Shown here: in pieces, positions 49,589 through 58,172 of the stretch
How positions within the stretch are numbered: the stretch's first letter is position 1
How the letters are laid out: the number at the start of each line of letters is the position of its first letter
NCBI RefSeq assembly: GCF_026552795.1
Contig: NZ_JANFPI010000005.1
Location: 248,001-312,000, forward strand
DNA: 64,000 nucleotides
Source: Ectorhizobium quercum
Lineage (GTDB): Bacteria > Pseudomonadota > Alphaproteobacteria > Rhizobiales > Rhizobiaceae
Reading direction: 5' to 3'
The notes under the pieces: model-generated
The model's input: the letters and a program-made list of their open reading frames with translations, nothing else
Databases searched by the model: none
Told to the model about the DNA's origin: nothing
Translations under genes and position numbers: made by a program

Positions 49589-49841
49589 TAACGGCCCCCG
49601 TAGAGACCGCAACGTAATCCCTCAAGGGGAACGATAACGCGGAACACCAAGTCGGAACCCGGCAATTTCCTAATCCCTCGTGCGGAGCGACACCGTGTCA
49701 GCGTTTCTTTCATCGCGCTGACAAGAAAAATGATGACGCCAATCGCTGACCTTAGCAAGGGGGCAGACGCAACTTTTTACAAAAAAGTTGACACTTAACA
49801 TTCTGTAATTGTTGACAATTCCAGAGTCTCGAAACGGCACA
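49589..49841. other. Gene-free stretch with three more inverted repeats
   Basis: TGTCAGCG...CGCTGACA (49696-49723, 12-base loop), CAACTTTTT-ACA-AAAAAGTTG (49770-49790, can end transcripts in both directions) and the perfect palindrome AATTGTTGACAATT (49807-49820) just behind the relaxase stop. No gene is seen. Confidence 0.55.
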
Positions 49842-51131
49842 TCACGGCCGACGCAGACCGGGCATCGAAATGGACGGAGCCCGTTCCGGTTCCGGCTCTG
49901 GTGGACGGAGCGCGGCAAGCTCACGCCTGGCGACGGCCAGTTCGCGCCCGACCTCTGCAAAGTTCTCCCGTAAGTTCTTTGCCCGTATCTCGGCTTCACG
50001 CCGCCCCGCGTCTGCGGCACTCGCCCGGTCGGCGGCATGGTCGGCGGCTCGCCGAAGAGCCTCCATCTCGGATTCGACGGCCTGCCGGATGCGGGCCGCG
50101 ACCGCTGAATTTCTGAAGCCGTCGAACACGCTGCGTAGCGCACCCGGCAGGCGCTGGAGCCTTGCCGTCGCCGCCCGGACGCGGGCGGCTTCCTGACGGA
50201 CGCGGGCCATCATCGACCGGGCCTTGCGCTGTTCGGAGACGGCCTTGTCTTGAGCCGCCTTGGCGGCTTCTGTCGCGGCCTTGGCGGCGGCAAGCTGGCG
50301 GTCGGCTTCCGCCTTCGCCTGTGCCGCTTCCTCCCGGATCGCGGCTGCATCTTCCTTCGTGGCAGTGATGAAGGATTCGCCCTTCTCCTTCACGGCCTTC
50401 GCTCTTTCGATCGTCGTCTTCAGAGATTTGGCCTGCGTCTGCTCCGCTTGCCATTCGGCCCGCGTCAGCCGACGGCGCTGCGGGCCGAGGCGGGTCAGGC
50501 CGCACGCGATGGCGACGGTCTCGTGATACGAATCCTGCCATTCCCGCATCGCCTGCCTATATGCCTGATCTCCGCGCTTGTTCAGCGCCTTGATATCCTC
50601 GCCTTCGGCAGGACCGGCCGCCATGACAGCGGCCTTCGCACACTGGCCGGGATGCAGGGCAGAGGCCCGCATGGCGGGATCGTCCGGCAGGATGTAGGCA
50701 TGAACGTGGAAATACCCTTCATCTTCGTGGCGGATCACGGAGACAAGCTTGTCGCCGTACTGTGAACGAAGCCACGTCACTGTTCGCTTTTCCCAATCCT
50801 CCGCCTCGCGTTGTTTTTCCAGATCGGCGCGAACTTCCTCCATCGAATACGGATGCGAGGCAACCACCGTCATCAACGTGTGCTGCGTCTTCTGGATTTT
50901 TCGTGGCTTTCCACCCTTCGGGGTCGTCGTCGCGGCATCGGCTGTGGCATCGTGCAACCGCTCGACCTCATCCACGCCGATGCCGAAGACGACGGCGGGG
51001 GGCAATGGATTCGCAACGTGGACGGATGCCGCTGGATCGCGTCGGGCTTCCGCGAAGACAAAGGCCGTGGAACGTCCCTTGCCGTCACCCTTGCGCGAGA
51101 ATGCTTCGAGATGGACGAACTGGAAGGACAT
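49842..51131 (-). CDS. Pre/Mob-like relaxase (mobilisation protein)
   Basis: A 429-residue protein. Residues 85-150 (TLMTVVASHPYSM, then SVIRHEDEGYFHVHAYILPD, HEDE...HVH at 135-144) resemble the HUH metal/active-site region of Pre/Mob plasmid recombination relaxases. Residues about 225-410 are a long coiled coil (Ala/Glu/Arg/Lys rich). It would nick at an oriT for transfer by a helper conjugation system. Its ATG uses the last base of the previous stop (TGATG), so it is the third gene of a mobilisation operon. Confidence 0.75.
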   Translation of the reverse strand: MSFQFVHLEAFSRKGDGKGRSTAFVFAEARRDPAASVHVANPLPPAVVFGIGVDEVERLHDATADAATTTPKGGKPRKIQKTQHTLMTVVASHPYSMEEVRADLEKQREAEDWEKRTVTWLRSQYGDKLVSVIRHEDEGYFHVHAYILPDDPAMRASALHPGQCAKAAVMAAGPAEGEDIKALNKRGDQAYRQAMREWQDSYHETVAIACGLTRLGPQRRRLTRAEWQAEQTQAKSLKTTIERAKAVKEKGESFITATKEDAAAIREEAAQAKAEADRQLAAAKAATEAAKAAQDKAVSEQRKARSMMARVRQEAARVRAATARLQRLPGALRSVFDGFRNSAVAARIRQAVESEMEALRRAADHAADRASAADAGRREAEIRAKNLRENFAEVGRELAVARRELAALRPPEPEPERAPSISMPGLRRP

Positions 51132-51403
51132 CAGTGCTTCCGGGAGGTCGCCCCGCCTTCCGCGTGAACATCTCGAATGAGCCGTTCGAGAAGATCGACG
51201 TTGCCGCCGACCAGGCCGAGAGTCTTCGCTTCGAGCATCAAGGATTCCTCGTATGCGGCCTTGTGTTCGGCATAGAGCGGTCCGAACTTCGGATCATCTT
51301 TGATCTGGGTCATCAGAGCGATACCAAGACCTTCGGCGCGGGCCTTGGCATAGACCATGCGACGAACCCGATCGCGCAACGTGTCAGTGATGTTCAGGAC
51401 CAT
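51131..51403 (-). CDS. Small hypothetical protein of the mobilisation operon
   Basis: A 90-residue helical, charged protein (MVLNITDTLRDRVRRMVYAK...). GGAGG lies nine bases before the ATG at 51403. Its start and stop each overlap a neighbour by one base. Position between 51403 and the relaxase suggests an accessory mobilisation protein; no family is recognised. Confidence 0.7.
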   Translation of the reverse strand: MVLNITDTLRDRVRRMVYAKARAEGLGIALMTQIKDDPKFGPLYAEHKAAYEESLMLEAKTLGLVGGNVDLLERLIRDVHAEGGATSRKH

Positions 51404-51660
51404 TACAGATCCTCCCCCCACTCGAAACTGATGCCATGCGTGAAGGCCGCGACGAGTTGCACGCGGTCAAGGAACTCGCGGGCGTTCATATGAGCGAAGC
51501 CACCGTTCAGTTCGGTCTTTTCTTGCGAGAAGCTGGCATATCGCTCGGCGCTCTCCCAGATGGCGGCGTACCAGCTAGTCGGCAACCGGATGATCTTGAG
51601 CAGTGCCGGGGCAGCCGGGCCCTGGTTGGTGACGACGATAGGCAGTTCATATTCCTGCAT
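51403..51660 (-). CDS. Small hypothetical protein, first gene of the mobilisation operon
   Basis: An 85-residue protein (MQEYELPIVVTNQGPAAPAL...) with GAGG eight bases before the ATG at 51660. Its TAA overlaps the next ATG. The upstream gap 51661-52127 has many inverted repeats and could hold the operon promoter and oriT. No family is recognised. Confidence 0.65.
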   Translation of the reverse strand: MQEYELPIVVTNQGPAAPALLKIIRLPTSWYAAIWESAERYASFSQEKTELNGGFAHMNAREFLDRVQLVAAFTHGISFEWGEDL

Positions 51661-52127
51661 GATGTGATCCTCGCCGGGGAAATCCCGGTGGAAGAATCGT
51701 GACCGCCGGCGGAGCCTGAAACAATAGTCTTTAGTGACCGACTAATGGCTCTTCCGTTGGGCGAGTCGTCGGCCCTTCGGGGAGGCTTCCGCCGGACCAT
51801 TTCATGGAGAGCCTTCCGGCGGACCTAGCAGGGGCCTTGTCGCCGTCCAGAGGGACGACGAGGCAACCGGGTGGTTGCCGTGGTGACGACAGGCTCTGCC
51901 GTCACGCCGCACACCGATCCCGAAATGCCGAATGCAGGACCTGTGCCCTGCGTCTGTCATTCGCTTTCTCGTGCGGCAGTAGGCAATCAGGTAGATTTCC
52001 TACTATAATAGGAAAACGGGACGATTTCAGAAGTAAACATCTGAAATATCGTTGTTTTCATCGAATTTTTAATCTCCAAAATCCGAACATGCCGACTTGG
52101 CGACCTGCGCGGTGGAAGCCCATGCCG
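51661..52127. other. Repeat-rich gap upstream of the mobilisation operon (candidate oriT/promoter region)
   Basis: Inverted repeats: CCGCCGG (51789) with CCGGCGG (51816); CGTCC-AGAG-GGACG (51844-51857); GGCAACC-GGGT-GGTTGCC (51862-51879); TTTCCTA-CTATAA-TAGGAAA (51996-52015); ATTTCAG/CTGAAAT (52024-52047, extended by CG/CG). No gene is seen. Inverted repeats directly upstream of mob genes are typical of oriT, but no nick site can be assigned. Confidence 0.4.
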
Positions 52128-53468
52128 TCACCCTTTCGGAGGCAGGAACGCCGCCAGTTCCTTCGGCTTGGGAGCCGTCCACGTTCCGGCCCGCTCCTCC
52201 TCCCGTAGCGTCCTGCATCGTGCCAGTGTCGCCTGGATCGGATTCGGATCGTCCGCGTAGCTTGCGCCAACTTCCTCAAGCACGACGTTCCGGAAATACA
52301 TCAGCTTCGCATAGCTCTTCGGCACGTTGGCCGCCACGTACTTCATAAATCCCAGTTCGTGGTCGACATCGTTGAAGTAGTCGAACGGTTCCCATCCTCG
52401 TTCCGCACAAAGCCGGGCCGTCTCGATAACGCTTGCCAGCCTGTACCCGGCCTTCCTGACTTCACCGTCCGTCACGCCCGCGCACAAGCCACGCAGATCG
52501 AGCACGAAATCGCCCTGTATCGCCCCACGGACCGCCGTATCGATGACGGCGACAAGCGGGCGAGGATCGAGCAGAGGGCGCAGGAGACGCAGCCACGGCT
52601 TCAAATGGCCCGCATCCGGAAACGTTCGCCAGATGGCTCCCGTAGACATCACCGCCAGCACGTCGGCAACCCACGGATCGTCCCAGAACCATTGTTTCCG
52701 GCCATCGGTCTCCGGGCCTCGCAAGAGCCGGAAACCGTTGACGCGCTCCTCTTCCTCCATCCATGCCGCAGCATCCTTCATCCCGTGGAAGCGTCGGCCC
52801 CGGCGAACGGCAACCACGTCGCCGTTGACGAGGGCATTGAAGCCGATCCCGGCCGCCGTGATCGTCGCCATCAGTTCCGGCAGTTTCTTCCGGCGCTCGG
52901 ACTTCGTGGAGCGTGGCATGGCTTCGGGCAGGACATCCAGATCGTCCCAGAGTTTGGCGATGCAATGATCCACCTGGACGAGCCATGCGCCATCGATCGG
53001 GAAGGTGCTGTCGAGGATACGCGCAAGGCGCTTCGCCGGAGCCGCCAGCGCCGCGATCTTCTTCTCACGGACGGGTGCGATGCCTTGCAAGCGCAGATGC
53101 CGCGCCATAGTGGACTTCGAGCGCCCCGCCATCCGGGCGGCGTTCCTGATGCTCGGCTTGAGTCCAGCTTGCGCCGCCTCTTCCAGAAAGAAAGAAGCTA
53201 CCATCGCGGATGCGGCACGTTCCTCCCGTCGCCGTTCTGCCTTCCGCTTCGGTCTGCGATAGTTCTGGTTCACCCAGAAGGAGACATCGTCAACCAGCGC
53301 TTCGGCCTCGCTGGCATGCAGGTCGCTACCTGCCCCTTCATCTCGAAGCCAGGCATCGAGCGCGTCCCGGCAATGCTGGCGGAGCGCCTGCGCTTCATTC
53401 CCATGCTTCTGCACATGCCCGTACGCGCTCTTTCGCAGAAACTCGAATGCTTCGGGATTCGCGCTCAC
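52128..53468 (-). CDS. HTH-containing island protein, possible replication or regulatory protein
   Basis: A 446-residue protein. Residues about 95-135 form an HTH (KPSIRNAARMAGRSKSTMAR followed by HLRLQGI). The rest is mixed, with GDVVAVRRGRRFHGMKDAAA and DFVLDLRGLCAGVTDGEVRK; no enzyme motif is evident. It lies at the right end of the island beside the mobilisation operon, where integrative elements often keep a replication initiator, so a Rep-like role is a guess. Host-like GC. Confidence 0.7.
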   Translation of the reverse strand: MSANPEAFEFLRKSAYGHVQKHGNEAQALRQHCRDALDAWLRDEGAGSDLHASEAEALVDDVSFWVNQNYRRPKRKAERRREERAASAMVASFFLEEAAQAGLKPSIRNAARMAGRSKSTMARHLRLQGIAPVREKKIAALAAPAKRLARILDSTFPIDGAWLVQVDHCIAKLWDDLDVLPEAMPRSTKSERRKKLPELMATITAAGIGFNALVNGDVVAVRRGRRFHGMKDAAAWMEEEERVNGFRLLRGPETDGRKQWFWDDPWVADVLAVMSTGAIWRTFPDAGHLKPWLRLLRPLLDPRPLVAVIDTAVRGAIQGDFVLDLRGLCAGVTDGEVRKAGYRLASVIETARLCAERGWEPFDYFNDVDHELGFMKYVAANVPKSYAKLMYFRNVVLEEVGASYADDPNPIQATLARCRTLREEERAGTWTAPKPKELAAFLPPKG

Positions 53469-53531
53469 GCAACCGCCATCGGCGGCTTTACAACTTCAGA
53501 AATGTCGTTCAGCATTCTGGAACACCTTGTG

Positions 53532-53673
53532 AAAACCGCCGGAGGGTTGCGAGCCCTGTGATGGCGGTTTTTCCATGCTCGGTCGTAGGCGCGATCTGGT
53601 CAACCGCCTCACAAAATCGTTCCGTATCTGAAACAAAATCTAATTGTTGACACCCCCACAAACTACCCCCACA
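53532..53673. promoter_or_regulatory. Hairpin and right-end putative integrase arm sites
   Basis: AAAACCGCC (53532-53540) pairs with GGCGGTTTT (53563-53571) around an inner AGGG/CCCT hairpin, followed by TTCC; it can terminate in both directions. Two CCCCCACA boxes at 53653-53660 and 53666-53673, 13 bases apart, match the pair at the left end. The remaining gap 53469-53948 holds attR and nothing else that I recognise. Confidence 0.55.
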
Positions 53674-53735
53674 TTGTTGGCGCGACATCGAGCAACGCAT
53701 TGAAAGTAAATGGGTTTCAGGAACGTTTGTCCGGC

Positions 53736-53752
53736 TCCAGGTTCCCCAGCCA
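53736..53752 (+). repeat. attR core (17-bp direct repeat)
   Basis: TCCAGGTTCCCCAGCCA, identical to the 3' end of tRNA-Gln at 36568-36584. Precise recombination between the two would excise the island and leave a complete tRNA gene. Confidence 0.92.
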
Positions 53753-53948
53753 ATTCTCCCCAAAAGCCCTTGATTCCTTGATTTTCCAGTCGTGCCGGAT
53801 ATCGTTTTGGCGACTTGGTGCCCGTTGCTCCGGGAGGTCGGCGGACCGTCATCTGAATTCGAATCTGGATGGAGACGATCGCCGTCTTTAGAGTTACGAA
53901 TGTCTGGGCCCGCGTCCGATTCCCAACCCTTTTTCTTCAGAGGTCGCA

Positions 53949-54596
53949 ATGATACTCGATCCCGCCCTGACGGCCGCCTATATCGTGCTGGCCGCCGCTC
54001 TCGCGCTGGCACCCGGACCCGACGTCGTCTTCGTCGTCGCAAATGGCATGCGACACAAGGCCAGAGGGGCTTTCGCCGCCGCCCTCGGCATCGGGGTTGG
54101 CTCGCTCGTTCATGCAACCGCCGCAGCGCTGGGCGTTTCTGCCGTCATCGCCGCATCTCCGCTCGCATTCGACATCATGAGGATGGTCGGCGCGGCCTAT
54201 CTGGCCTGGCTCGGGCTTCAGGCGCTCAGGGCTTTCATCCGCAACGCGGGCGCTGACGCGAAGCTCGGGCAGAGCGAAGAGGTTTCCGTATGGCGGGTCT
54301 TCTCACGCGGATTGATCACCAATATCCTCAATCCGAAGGTGGTGATCTTCTACATCGCCCTGCTGCCCCAGTTCGTGAACGTCGAGCTTGGACAGGTCGG
54401 CTTGCAGGTGTTCCTGCTCGGCTGCATCCACAATGCCATCGGGTTGACCTTCCTGATCGCGGTCGGGCTCGCCGCCGGAAAGGCTGCCGGGTGGATTTCC
54501 AGAACGAGCGTCGGCCGCTGGCTGGACGGAATTGCCGGCATCTTCTTCATTGGCCTCGCAGTTCGCCTGGCCCTGACGGGGCGGCCCAATCAGTAA
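53949..54596 (+). CDS. LysE/RhtB family amino-acid exporter
   Basis: A 215-residue inner-membrane protein with about six spans. The N-terminal AAALALAPGPDVVFVVANGM with APGPD, GIGVGSLVHATAAALGVSAV and the FSRGLITNILNPKVVIFYIA motif are the LysE/RhtB signatures. GAGG is just before the ATG. It exports amino acids or homoserine lactone-like compounds; the substrate is not readable. It is the first chromosomal gene right of the island. Confidence 0.95.
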   Translation: MILDPALTAAYIVLAAALALAPGPDVVFVVANGMRHKARGAFAAALGIGVGSLVHATAAALGVSAVIAASPLAFDIMRMVGAAYLAWLGLQALRAFIRNAGADAKLGQSEEVSVWRVFSRGLITNILNPKVVIFYIALLPQFVNVELGQVGLQVFLLGCIHNAIGLTFLIAVGLAAGKAAGWISRTSVGRWLDGIAGIFFIGLAVRLALTGRPNQ

Positions 54597-55016
54597 ACCG
54601 AAGCCGGCAACTTGCCGATCAGCCTTTCGAAACGGCGAGATCAAGCGAGCCCGAGCCGGAAAGACGCGCGCCGGGGTCGAGCCGTCTTTCCGAGCAGCCG
54701 TGATAGGCTTCATTGAACCCATACCGGCAGGTGAGCGGAATCGGCACAGGCCTGATCCCGATTATCGCATCCATCGGCCGCCGGCCTTCCCCCACCTCTC
54801 CGGCGACGGGCCTGTCACGAAGCTCTGAACGCGCGGGGCGAGAAGAGGGATTGTCAGCGCGCCGGTAAGAGCCAATATACAGCATGGATCGCTGACGGCA
54901 TGTGAACGAGGCGCAGGCGAACCGCTCCTCCCCGTGATGGGGGGTGGAATGCGACAGCGGAGCGGTCGCCTGCCTCTTCGTCACCGAAAGGCCAGGTCAG
55001 GAACAGGCGGTGTGGC
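54597..55016. other. Gap with no gene seen
   Basis: 420 bases between the LysE and msrB genes. A short imperfect inverted repeat (CCGGAAAGACG/CGTCTTTCCG, about 54656-54694) could be the LysE-gene terminator. Short minus-strand frames have no ribosome site or family resemblance. Confidence 0.4.
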
Positions 55017-55511
55017 ATGATGAACAGACGCAAATTTCTGGCGGCGGGAACGGCGGTCGTCGCTGCGGGCTATCTCGGCATGGGTGTCCACTCGCTTCTT
55101 GCCGCATCCGGCGGGACGTTTGCGGTCAGCCATACCGAAGAGGAGTGGCGCAAGCGCCTGACGCCCGAGCAGTTCGACATCCTGCGCAAGCAGGGAACGG
55201 AGTATCCGGGATCGAGCCCGCTTCTCAACGAGCACCGCAAGGGCACGTTCTCGTGTGCGGGCTGCGACCAGCCGTTGTTTTCCTCCGACACCAAGTTCGA
55301 GAGCAACACCGGCTGGCCGAGTTTCTGGGCACCGCTCGACAATGCGGTCGGCACGACGCGCGACACGTCTCACGGCATGGTGCGGGTGGAGGTCCATTGC
55401 AGCCGTTGTGGCGGCCATCTCGGTCATGTCTTCAACGACGGGCCGCGGCCGACGGGACTGCGCTACTGCCTGAACGGACTGGCCCTGACATTCACGCCGG
55501 CCGCCGCGTGA
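55017..55511 (+). CDS. msrB: Peptide-methionine (R)-S-oxide reductase with Tat-type signal
   Basis: A 164-residue MsrB that reduces methionine-R-sulfoxide. The N-terminus MMNRRKFLAAGTAVVAAGYL is a twin-arginine signal, so it is exported. Zinc cysteines are C80/C83 (FSCAGC) and C128/C131 (HCSRCGG); catalytic C151 lies in LRYCLNGLALTF (usually RYCINS). SNTGWPSFW is the substrate pocket. It heads an operon with dipZ-like and msrA genes. Confidence 0.95.
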   Translation: MMNRRKFLAAGTAVVAAGYLGMGVHSLLAASGGTFAVSHTEEEWRKRLTPEQFDILRKQGTEYPGSSPLLNEHRKGTFSCAGCDQPLFSSDTKFESNTGWPSFWAPLDNAVGTTRDTSHGMVRVEVHCSRCGGHLGHVFNDGPRPTGLRYCLNGLALTFTPAAA

Positions 55512-55528
55512 CCGGGAAAGGCTGAACC

Positions 55529-57388
55529 ATGACCTTCGCCATCCTCGCCTATCTCGCAGGCGTGCTCACCATCGTCAGCCCGTGCATTCTGCCGGTGCTG
55601 CCCTTCGTCTTCGCGCGGGCCGGGCAACCCTTCCTCAGCGGCACGCTGCCGATGCTGCTGGGCATGGCCGCGACCTTCGCCGCGGTGGCGACGCTTGCCG
55701 CGGTCGGCGGCGGCTGGGCAGTGGACGCCAACGAATATGGACGGCTGATCGCGATGATCATCCTCGCCGCCTTCGGCGTGATCCTGCTTTTTCCGGCGCT
55801 GGCCGAGCGCGTCACGCGCCCGGTCGTGGCGCTGGGCGCCCGTCTCAGCGAAACGGCCGACCGCCGCGGCAGGACCGGTGGGCTTTCAGGGGTCGGAACC
55901 TCGCTGCTCATCGGCGTGGCGACCGGCCTTCTCTGGGCGCCCTGCGCCGGACCGGTCCTCGGGCTCATCCTGACCGGCGCGGCACTGAATGGCGCGAGCG
56001 CCGGAACGACGGCGCTGCTGGCGGCCTATGCGCTGGGCGCGGCGACCTCGCTGGCGCTGGCACTGCTGGTCGGCGGGCGCGTCTATCAGGCCATGAAACG
56101 GTCGCTCGGCATCGGCGAATATGTCAGGCGCGGCATCGGTGCCGCCGTGCTGGTGGCGGTCGTGGCGATTGCCTTCGGGCTCGACACAGGCTTCCTGACG
56201 CGGATTTCGGCCGAGAGCACCACGGCGCTCGAACAATCCCTGATCGACCGCCTTCAACCGAGGCCGCAGACGGGTGCGAACGGCACCGCGATGGCGCCCT
56301 CCATGTCCATGCAGCCCGCTCCGGGCAATGCGATGACGGGCGCCGACAACAACAGCATGATGATGTCCGGCAATCCATCGATGATGATGCAGGGCGGGCC
56401 GTCGCCGTCGGGCGATGCGCCGCTTCCGGTTGAATCCATCGTGCCTTCGTTCGACGGTGCGGTCGAGTGGCTGAACTCGCCGTCGCTGACCATGAGCGAG
56501 CTCAAGGGCAAGGTGGTGCTGGTCGATTTCTGGACCTATTCCTGCATCAACTGCCTGCGCGCCATTCCCTATGTCCGCGCCTGGGCGGAGAAGTACCGGG
56601 ATCAGGGCCTCGTGGTCATCGGCGTGCATTCGCCCGAATTCGCCTTCGAGAAGCGGATCGACAATGTCAGGCGCGCGACGCAGACCCTGGCCATCGACTA
56701 TCCCGTGGCAGTGGACAACGACTATGCCATCTGGCGGACGTTCAACAACCAGTACTGGCCGGCGCATTACTTCATCGATGCCGAGGGCCGCGTGCGCCAC
56801 CACCATTTCGGCGAGGGCGAATACGAGCAGTCCGAACGGGTGATCCAGCAGCTTCTGGCCGAGGCCGGCCGGCCCGATGTCGCCGAAGATATCGTCGCCG
56901 TGAACGCCACGGGCGCGGAAGCCGCCTCGAACGAAGCCGAGGTGCAATCGCCGGAAACCTATATCGGCTATCTCAGGGCGCAGAACTTTCTCGGCGCCGA
57001 CGGCATGGTCAATGATGCCGCCCATGTCTACACGGCCGAGACACCGCGGCGCAACGAATGGGGCCTGACCGGAAGCTGGGTCGTCGGCCCGGAAAAGGCC
57101 GCGCTTTCGCAGGGCGAAGGCAGCCTCTATTATCGCTTCCACGCCCGCGACCTTCACCTCGTTCTCGGCCCCGGCAGCGACGGCAAGCCGGTGCGGTTCA
57201 AGGTGACGATCGACGGCAAGCCGCCGGGCGAGGATCACGGCGTCGATACCGATGCCGAGGGCAACGGCACCGTGACGGAACAGCGGCTTTACCAGCTCGT
57301 GCGCCAGAGCGGGCCGGTTGCCGACCGCACCTTCGAAATCCGCTTCCTGGACCCCGGTCTGGAGGCCTATGCTTTCACCTTCGGTTGA
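55529..57388 (+). CDS. DipZ-type thiol-disulfide transporter: CcdA + Met-rich linker + thioredoxin + C-terminal domain
   Basis: A 619-residue protein. Residues 1-220 are the CcdA/DsbD-like membrane domain with the redox cysteines C19 (SPCILPVLPF) and C139 (WAPCAGPVLG). A linker (about 250-300) is very rich in Met (10 Met between 255 and 287). The thioredoxin-like domain has SCINC (C339/C342) in LVDFWTYSCINCLRAIPYVR. A C-terminal beta-domain (about 465-619) follows, as in mycobacterial DipZ. It carries electrons from the cytoplasm outward, probably to the two exported Msr enzymes encoded either side. Confidence 0.93.
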   Translation: MTFAILAYLAGVLTIVSPCILPVLPFVFARAGQPFLSGTLPMLLGMAATFAAVATLAAVGGGWAVDANEYGRLIAMIILAAFGVILLFPALAERVTRPVVALGARLSETADRRGRTGGLSGVGTSLLIGVATGLLWAPCAGPVLGLILTGAALNGASAGTTALLAAYALGAATSLALALLVGGRVYQAMKRSLGIGEYVRRGIGAAVLVAVVAIAFGLDTGFLTRISAESTTALEQSLIDRLQPRPQTGANGTAMAPSMSMQPAPGNAMTGADNNSMMMSGNPSMMMQGGPSPSGDAPLPVESIVPSFDGAVEWLNSPSLTMSELKGKVVLVDFWTYSCINCLRAIPYVRAWAEKYRDQGLVVIGVHSPEFAFEKRIDNVRRATQTLAIDYPVAVDNDYAIWRTFNNQYWPAHYFIDAEGRVRHHHFGEGEYEQSERVIQQLLAEAGRPDVAEDIVAVNATGAEAASNEAEVQSPETYIGYLRAQNFLGADGMVNDAAHVYTAETPRRNEWGLTGSWVVGPEKAALSQGEGSLYYRFHARDLHLVLGPGSDGKPVRFKVTIDGKPPGEDHGVDTDAEGNGTVTEQRLYQLVRQSGPVADRTFEIRFLDPGLEAYAFTFG

Positions 57389-57398
57389 GGAGACCGCC

Positions 57399-58124
57399 AT
57401 GCGAACGAGAGCGAGACTATCCGGCATGTTCACCGCCATCGCCAGCGCTGGCCTCGTTTTCGCGGGGCTTACGCTCACAACGGCAAGCGCGTCCGCCCAG
57501 GAGGGGATCGCGATCCCGGCCCCGGCCGTCGATGAGGCGAAGACCAGCGCCGCGAAGGAAACGGCCATCTTCGCCGGCGGCTGCTTCTGGGGCGTTCAGG
57601 GCGTGTTCCAGCGCGTCGAGGGCGTTGCCAACGCGGTGTCAGGCTATGCCGGCGGCGCGGCCGCAACCGCGCGGTACGAGATGATCGGCAGCGGCAGGAC
57701 CGGCCACGCGGAAGCGGTCAGGATCACCTACGATCCGGGCAAGATCACCTACGGTCATCTTCTGCACATCTATTTCTCGGTGGCGCACGATCCGACGCAG
57801 CTCAACCGGCAAGGCCCCGATATCGGCACGCAGTACCGTTCGACCGTCTTCCCGGTGAACGAGGAACAGGCCCGTATCGCCAAGGCCTATATCGACCAGC
57901 TCAACAAGGCGCGGGTCTACGATGCCGCCATCGTCACCACCATCGAGCCGGAGAAGGCTTTCTACCCGGCGGAGGATTACCATCAGGATTTTCTGACCAA
58001 CAATCCGACCTATCCCTATATCGTCCACAACGACCTGCCGAAGATCGAGAACCTGAAGCGACTGTTTCCCGACGATTTCCGGGCCGATCCGGTTCTGGTC
58101 GCCAAGGTGGGCATCGACGGCTGA
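57399..58124 (+). CDS. msrA: Peptide-methionine (S)-S-oxide reductase, exported
   Basis: A 241-residue MsrA with a Sec-type signal (GMFTAIASAGLVFAGLTLTT then ASASAQ). The catalytic motif is FAGGCFWGVQGVFQ (Cys62), with GYAGG, GHAEAVRITYDP and EDYHQDFLTNNP. The start follows AGGAG and is 10 bases after the dipZ stop. It completes an exported Met-sulfoxide repair operon with MsrB and DipZ. Confidence 0.96.
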   Translation: MRTRARLSGMFTAIASAGLVFAGLTLTTASASAQEGIAIPAPAVDEAKTSAAKETAIFAGGCFWGVQGVFQRVEGVANAVSGYAGGAAATARYEMIGSGRTGHAEAVRITYDPGKITYGHLLHIYFSVAHDPTQLNRQGPDIGTQYRSTVFPVNEEQARIAKAYIDQLNKARVYDAAIVTTIEPEKAFYPAEDYHQDFLTNNPTYPYIVHNDLPKIENLKRLFPDDFRADPVLVAKVGIDG

Positions 58125-58172
58125 AAGCCGGGACAGCACAGGGGAACCTAGCAATCCCGGTGGCCGGACGTC

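Larger units (their letters stand above)
36568..53752. mobile_element. Genomic island inserted in tRNA-Gln (integrative mobilisable element)
   Basis: The tRNA 3' end TCCAGGTTCCCCAGCCA recurs exactly at 53736-53752, giving a 17-bp direct repeat 17,168 bases apart. A tyrosine integrase begins 91 bases inside the left end. Inside are a Pre/Mob-like relaxase operon, a resolvase, a restriction-modification module, a second methyltransferase and many unknown small genes. GC is visibly lower than in the flanks. There are no type IV secretion genes, so transfer would need a helper. Confidence 0.92.

Noticed and set aside
54619..54984. Minus-strand 121-codon frame between LysE and msrB genes
   Set aside because: No ribosome site, no family resemblance and no neighbour coupling; not enough to call a gene.
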